Assembly: GCF_021531715.1 (NCBI RefSeq)
Contig: NZ_JAFBIT010000002.1
Coordinates: 62,001-126,000, forward strand
Source of the DNA: Anaeromassilibacillus senegalensis
GTDB lineage: Bacteria > Bacillota > Clostridia > Oscillospirales > Acutalibacteraceae
Direction: 5' to 3'
DNA length: 64,000 nt
In this document: positions 59,890 to 64,000 of the stretch, piece after piece
Layout of the letters: every line of letters begins with the position of its first letter
Numbering within the stretch: position 1 is the first letter of the stretch
Made by a program: the position numbers and the translations under genes
The notes under the pieces: model-generated
Told to the model about the DNA's origin: nothing
Databases searched by the model: none
The model's input: the letters and a program-made list of their open reading frames with translations, nothing else

Positions 59890-60285
59890 TTATCTTTGAA
59901 GCAGGTGCAGAACACGTGCCAGCCATGACGCGCTGAAGTCCGGCTGTACGATGGGATCGCCGGCGCAAAGCCGCAGGACATAAACGAGGATAAACAGCCC
60001 GGCAAAAAGCAGAATATAGGTGTTCTCCGCGCGCGGCGTCAGGCGCAGGCGGCCGGACTCGCGCAGACCGAGATACAGCGCGGCGGGAATCAGCAGCGGA
60101 AACAGCGGATGAAACGCAAATGCTGTTTCAAAGTCCGAGAAGACTGCCGCGAGCAGTGCGCGCGTCATACCGCATCCGGGGCACGCCACGCCGAGCAGAT
60201 AGCGGAACGGACAGTGATAAATCAATACCAGACAGGCGACAGTCACCGCGCCCCAAAGCAGCCGCCGCTTCCAAAGCCGCCGCAT
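59890..60285 (-). CDS. DUF2752 membrane protein
   Basis: 131 residues with three to four helices and the signature FRYLLGVACPGCGMTRALLA (CPGCGMTR) of DUF2752. Its function is unknown. The ATG overlaps the MATE stop codon by one base (TGATG), so it is coupled to that gene. The longer frame extends into the MATE gene without a ribosome site. Confidence 0.9.
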   Translation of the reverse strand: MRRLWKRRLLWGAVTVACLVLIYHCPFRYLLGVACPGCGMTRALLAAVFSDFETAFAFHPLFPLLIPAALYLGLRESGRLRLTPRAENTYILLFAGLFILVYVLRLCAGDPIVQPDFSASWLARVLHLLQR

Positions 60286-61628
60286 CAGTAAAGCCCCTCG
60301 CCGCGCCGCGCTCTGCGAATCACATGGAAATACGCGGGAATCAGGAAGGAATCCGCCATGAGCCATGCGATCGGCCCGGCAAAGCACGCCGCCGCAAAGC
60401 CGAAGGCGGGCACGAGCAGCGCACCGGTTCCGCCGCGCGCCACCATTTCAAACACGCCCGCGAACATGGCGAGACGGCTGTACCCCATGCCCTGAATCGT
60501 CAGGCGCAGAACATTGACATATGTGAGCGGAATCAGGAACAGACCGCTCGTCAGCAGATATTGGTACGCCGCGGCGAGAATCGCCGTTTCGGACGCATCG
60601 ACAAACAGCAGCAGGAGCCATTTGCCGAAAAACACGATGACAAGCAGCGCGAGCACCGAATACACGATGCCGACAACCCCGCACGCTTTCACGCCCTGCC
60701 CGATGCGGTCGATCTTCCGCGCGCCGATATTCTGGCCGCTGTATGTGGACATTGTGACGCCCATCGCGTCGTACGCGCAGGCGAAGAACATGTACAGCTT
60801 GCTGCCTGCCGTGACGCTCGCCACCGCCTGTGAGCCGAGCGAATTGACCGAAGCCTGCAAAATCACGCTGCCGATCGCTGTGATGGAGGTCTGCAGCGCC
60901 ATCGGCAGGCCCATGCCGATCAGGCGGCGCACATACGGCGCGCGGAGTTTGAAATCGTCGCGGGACATGCGCAGCACCTCGTAATGGCGGCTCGCATAAA
61001 CCAGGCACGCCAACCCCGCGGCAAGCTGGGACACAACCGTTGCCAGCGCCGCGCCCGCCACGCCGAGCGGGATCAGGACGATTAGGACGACGTCCAGCAC
61101 AATATTGATGACGGAGGCGATCACGAGGAACACGACCGGCGTGCGGCTGTCGCCGAGCGCACGCTGAATGCCCGCAAGCATATTGTAAAGGAAGGTCGCC
61201 GGGATGCCGGCGAAGATGATTACGAGATAGGCGTAGGCGTCGTCGAGAATATCGGCGGGTGTGCCCATCAGCTCGAGAATATTGCGGCAGAATACGACGG
61301 TGAGCAGCGTGAGCAGCGCGCCGAAGCCGACGCAGAGCCAGACCGCGTTGCCGATGAAACGGCGCAGCTCGTCGTAATCGCGGCTGCCAAAGCGCTGTGC
61401 AACCGGAATTGCAAAGCCGCTGCACAAGCCGAGACAGAAGCCGATGATCAGGAACGTCACCGAGCCGGTGGAACCGACCGCGGCGAGCGGACCCGTGCCG
61501 AGCACGCGGCCGACGATGATGGTATCGACCATGGAGTAGAACTGCTGGAACAGGTTGCCGAACAGAAGCGGGATCGTAAAGCCCAGAATCAGCTTCATCG
61601 GCGAACCGTGCGTCATTTCTTTCGTCAT
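60285..61628 (-). CDS. MATE-family efflux transporter
   Basis: 447 residues, twelve helices. MKLILGFTIPLLFGNLFQQFYSMVDTIIVGRVLG is a textbook MATE start (NorM/DinF-type branch), with the second half opening at MGLPMALQTSITAIGSVILQASVNSLG. It exports small molecules by ion exchange, substrate unknown. ATG 61628 is preceded by a weak AAAGCGAG site. The frame open further upstream crosses the terminator and is rejected. Coupled to the DUF2752 gene. Confidence 0.9.
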   Translation of the reverse strand: MTKEMTHGSPMKLILGFTIPLLFGNLFQQFYSMVDTIIVGRVLGTGPLAAVGSTGSVTFLIIGFCLGLCSGFAIPVAQRFGSRDYDELRRFIGNAVWLCVGFGALLTLLTVVFCRNILELMGTPADILDDAYAYLVIIFAGIPATFLYNMLAGIQRALGDSRTPVVFLVIASVINIVLDVVLIVLIPLGVAGAALATVVSQLAAGLACLVYASRHYEVLRMSRDDFKLRAPYVRRLIGMGLPMALQTSITAIGSVILQASVNSLGSQAVASVTAGSKLYMFFACAYDAMGVTMSTYSGQNIGARKIDRIGQGVKACGVVGIVYSVLALLVIVFFGKWLLLLFVDASETAILAAAYQYLLTSGLFLIPLTYVNVLRLTIQGMGYSRLAMFAGVFEMVARGGTGALLVPAFGFAAACFAGPIAWLMADSFLIPAYFHVIRRARRGEGLY

Positions 61629-61709
61629 GAAAAACACTCGCTTTAAAGGAATTGCATACCCGTAAAGTTTACCACCACCGGGAGCGTTTTGTATATCCCG
61701 CAAAACAGA

Positions 61710-61738
61710 AAAAAGGGCGGCAGAAGCCGTCCTTTTTA
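61710..61738. terminator. bidirectional terminator
   Basis: AAAAAAGGGCGGC/GCCGTCCTTTTT stem; ends the flavodoxin-like gene leftward. Confidence 0.75.
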
Positions 61739-61770
61739 TGGATAGTTTTATTGAAACCGAAAGCGAAAGC

Positions 61771-62187
61771 TTACATCTTCGCGATCTTGTCCGCCCAATC
61801 CAGCGCCTTCTTGATGTCAGCCTCGGTCGGTGTGCCCTTCTTGAACAGGCCGCCCTTAACCGCAATGCCCAGCGGTTCGCCAACTGTCTCAACGCCGTTC
61901 TTCTTCATGGTTGCGATGATGCTGTCGAGACCAGCGGTGTTGCCAGTGCTGTTGAGAACATAGAATGCGACGCCCTTTGTTCTCGTCGGGTTGAGATCCT
62001 TGCAGAAATGATCGACCGGGCCCGGAAGCTTGCCGTTCATCTCAATGCCGATAAAGACGACCTTCTCGCCCTCGCAGGGATATGCCGGGGGAATCTGATC
62101 GCACACGCACTGCATGACTCTGCCGATTTCGGATGCGATCGGCTGCACGCTGCCGCCCTTGGAATAATGAAGTGACTTTGCTTTCAT
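61771..62187 (-). CDS. flavodoxin-like protein
   Basis: 138 residues. It starts KAKSLHYSKGGSVQPIASEIGRVMQ, where the YSxxG-like loop occupies the place of the flavodoxin phosphate site. GEKVVFIGIEMNGKLPGPVDHFCKDL and GVAFYVLNSTGN follow at the later strands. It probably binds FMN and carries electrons, but the phosphate loop differs from classical flavodoxin. ATG 62187 follows GGAGG. The leader carries a GGGCCATCTCACGGCCC hairpin at about 62208-62228. Confidence 0.75.
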   Translation of the reverse strand: MKAKSLHYSKGGSVQPIASEIGRVMQCVCDQIPPAYPCEGEKVVFIGIEMNGKLPGPVDHFCKDLNPTRTKGVAFYVLNSTGNTAGLDSIIATMKKNGVETVGEPLGIAVKGGLFKKGTPTEADIKKALDWADKIAKM

Positions 62188-62427
62188 TTTGACTGCCTCC
62201 TGTTGCTTTGCGGGCCATCTCACGGCCCGTAGTACTCAAATTGTCATTGTATCTAATTATAGCATAAAGATGGGGAAAGGTATAAACAAAATGTTAATTT
62301 TTTCGTAAGAATCCCGTAAGCTTTTAAAAGTCGGATCAAGCCACAAAATTACCCGGACAAATTGTAGATTTTGACCGGTTTTTATCATCAATTTACAATC
62401 CATTCAAGAAAACCTGTCCCAAAACGC

Positions 62428-62456
62428 TTGTAAATTTCCGGGAATTATACTATAAT
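62428..62456 (+). promoter_or_regulatory. V-ATPase operon promoter
   Basis: TTGTAA (62428-62433), 17 bases, TATAAT (62451-62456), about 105 bases before the first start codon. A minus-strand TATAAT near 62257-62262 may serve the flavodoxin-like gene. Otherwise 62240-62427 is empty. Confidence 0.75.
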
Positions 62457-62560
62457 GTTATTGTATATTGTTTCAGAACTACAGCGGACGGAACGCCTGC
62501 AGCCGTACTTTTCCGGCTGCGTTCCCACCGCTCCCCTATTCTTCATCTGGAGGTGATTTT

Positions 62561-62872
62561 TTGGCAAAAGAAGCTTTGGACGCCGTTAAAAACGCGGAAC
62601 AGCAGGCAGCCGAAATTCTCGAAAACGCTGCGCAGCGCTGCGCAGCCATCCGGCAGAGTGCGCAGCAGAAAGCGCAGGCCCTGACCGACGAGCGTATCCG
62701 GCAGGCCGAGGCCGAGCGCGGCAAGGCGCAGGCCAAAGCCGAAGCGGACGCCGCTGCCCTGCAGCGCGCCGCGCAGCAGGAAACCGACGCCCTCGCCGGG
62801 GAGATCTGCGCGAAGGCGCAGGCAAACCGCGAAGAGACCGTCCGCGCGATTCTGGAGAGGATCACCGGATGA
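62561..62872 (+). CDS. V-type ATPase subunit G/H (peripheral stalk)
   Basis: 103 residues, nearly one long helix rich in Ala, Gln, Glu and Arg (AVKNAEQQAAEILENAAQRC, ADAAALQRAAQQETDALAGE), the coiled-coil stalk that pairs with subunit E. TTG 62561 is the start, since GGAGGTG lies 8 bases upstream and no ATG fits. It opens a V/A-type ATPase operon, with subunit I next. Pump direction (Na or H; synthesis or hydrolysis) cannot be judged here. Confidence 0.85.
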   Translation: MAKEALDAVKNAEQQAAEILENAAQRCAAIRQSAQQKAQALTDERIRQAEAERGKAQAKAEADAAALQRAAQQETDALAGEICAKAQANREETVRAILERITG

Positions 62873-62905
62873 CGCGGCGCAAACACGAAAGGAGGGGATC
62901 GCAGT

Positions 62906-64000
62906 ATGGCGGTAATGCCTATGAAGCGCATCGCGATTTACGCGCTCAAGAACCGTCGTAAACAGATCCTGGAACTGATCCAGCGGCGCGGCGTCGTGGA
63001 AATCGATGACCGCAAAGCGGATGAAACCGTCTTTGCCCGGATGGACACCGTCCCCGCAAAGGCAAGATTTGAAAACAATGCCGCCTCGCTTCAGGCGGCG
63101 CTCGAAGCGCTCGATAAGCTGGAGCCGCCCGAGAAATCCCTCTTGGCTTCGCTGAACGGGCGCGACCCGATCCCGCTTTCCAAATACGAGGAAACGGCGC
63201 AGCAGGCCGGCGAGCTGCTCAAAACAGCGTCCCGCATCAACGTGCTCTGGAAAAAATGCGCGGACAACCGCGCGGAGATTCTCCGGCTGCAGACGCAGAT
63301 CCGGGCGCTGGAGCCGTGGATGAAGCTCGACATCTCGATGCGCACACTCGGCACCCCGACGGCCTCGGTATTCATCGGCTCATTCCCGACGGAATACACG
63401 GAGGAAACGCTCCGGGCCATGATTGCCGAAGGCGCTCCGGAGGTGGACGGCGTCACGGTGGAGGTGCTGAGCGCGGCGGCGCAGCAGACCTGCGTATTCT
63501 TGATGTGCCATATCTCGCAGGGCCTGAAGCTCGAGACGTACCTGCGCTCCATCGGCTTCACCTATCCGGCCGAGCCGAGCAAAACGCCGCCGGCCGACCG
63601 CGTTCAGAAGCTGAACGGGCGCATAGAGGCGCTTCAGGCGGAGATCGACGGCGCGGAGGCGGAGATCCGGACCTTCAAGGATCAGCGCGAAGCCATTCTG
63701 TACACGATCGATTATTTCACGATGCGCACCGAAAAGTACGATGTGCTCGGCCGTCTGTGGCAGAGCACACATGTGTTCATCATCACGGGCTATGTGCCCG
63801 CCGAGAACGCCGATGCGCTGAAAGAAGAACTTGAGACAAAGCTCGAAGCGTATGTGGAGCTGTCGGCGCCGGATGAAAACGACGATGTGCCGGTCAAGCT
63901 CAAGAACAACGCGTTTGCCGCACCGGTCGAGGGCGTTCTCGAAAGCTACAGCATGCCGGGCAAGAAGGAGATTGACCCCAGCACGATCATGGCAATCTTC
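62906..64000 (+). CDS. V-type ATPase subunit I, N-terminal part (runs off window)
   Basis: 365 residues are seen, open to the right edge. MAVMPMKRIAIYALKNRRKQILELIQRRGVVEI is a typical subunit I/a start. Coiled-coil cytosolic arms follow (about 95-130 and 225-260), with WQSTHVFIITGYVPAENAD characteristic of the family; the membrane part lies outside the window. It links the stalk to the ion-moving ring. ATG 62906 follows GGAGGGG. Confidence 0.9.
   Translation, partial: MAVMPMKRIAIYALKNRRKQILELIQRRGVVEIDDRKADETVFARMDTVPAKARFENNAASLQAALEALDKLEPPEKSLLASLNGRDPIPLSKYEETAQQAGELLKTASRINVLWKKCADNRAEILRLQTQIRALEPWMKLDISMRTLGTPTASVFIGSFPTEYTEETLRAMIAEGAPEVDGVTVEVLSAAAQQTCVFLMCHISQGLKLETYLRSIGFTYPAEPSKTPPADRVQKLNGRIEALQAEIDGAEAEIRTFKDQREAILYTIDYFTMRTEKYDVLGRLWQSTHVFIITGYVPAENADALKEELETKLEAYVELSAPDENDDVPVKLKNNAFAAPVEGVLESYSMPGKKEIDPSTIMAIF

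Overview
The window looks like chromosomal DNA of a gut-type Gram-positive anaerobe in the class Clostridia, most likely Oscillospirales. This is inferred from gene content and was not tested by a database search. The evidence is the GlgC/GlgD glycogen gene set, pyruvate phosphate dikinase, a V-type ATPase, strong AGGAGG ribosome sites, and Gram-positive style lipoproteins and regulators. Core genes are GC-rich, so long antisense open frames are common and uninformative. Several AT-richer islands break the pattern.

Layout. 1-1335: immunity end of an integrated element (XRE repressor, ImmA-type peptidase, small ORF, DUF4417 protein). 1386-4090: metal-efflux P-type ATPase with a CadC/SmtB-type repressor and operator. 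4129-5284: a scrap zone where a low-molecular-weight phosphatase gene is cut off next to IS3 and relaxase remnants. 5285-22286: a long leftward accessory region. It holds an SPFH protein with tandem zinc ribbons, a YdjG-like zinc-ribbon protein, a TPM-domain protein, three DUF4428 proteins, lipoproteins and small membrane proteins. It ends in a signalling cassette (HTH protein, degenerate 7TM kinase-like protein, histidine kinase, LuxR-type response regulator). Two promoters inside it, at about 9.5 and 18.3 kb, share a CCTGTAC-N4-GTACAGG dyad placed identically about 42 bases upstream of the predicted start and have no -35 box. I infer one envelope-stress-like regulon.

22.4-35.0 kb: housekeeping and metabolic genes (RlmD-like and RlmI-like methyltransferases, a 2-hydroxyacid dehydrogenase, MATE and EamA transporters, an AprAB-like flavoprotein/ferredoxin pair, acetyltransferases) plus a candidate small RNA at 24307-24416. 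35.1-41.3 kb: glycogen operon glgB-glgC-glgD-glgA; GlgB carries a histone-H1-like lysine/alanine tail. 41.5-43.2 kb: tRNA-Val(CAC), a duplicated tRNA 3' end and a graveyard of sugar-catabolism pseudogenes. 43.3-46.1 kb: an ATP-grasp ligase with two esterases.

46.3-50.0 kb: a mosaic mobile island between two nearly identical direct repeats of about 202 bp. It contains a recombinase remnant, a truncated YesM-type kinase, an esterase-like/metallo-beta-lactamase fusion, an ABC-permease scar and a Tn7-like end with TnsA and a truncated TnsB. 50-64 kb: ppdK, pth, mfd, a PrsA-like lipoprotein, an AAC(3)-like acetyltransferase, DUF4234 and DUF2752 membrane proteins, a second MATE pump, a flavodoxin-like protein and the start of a V-type ATPase operon that runs off the right edge.
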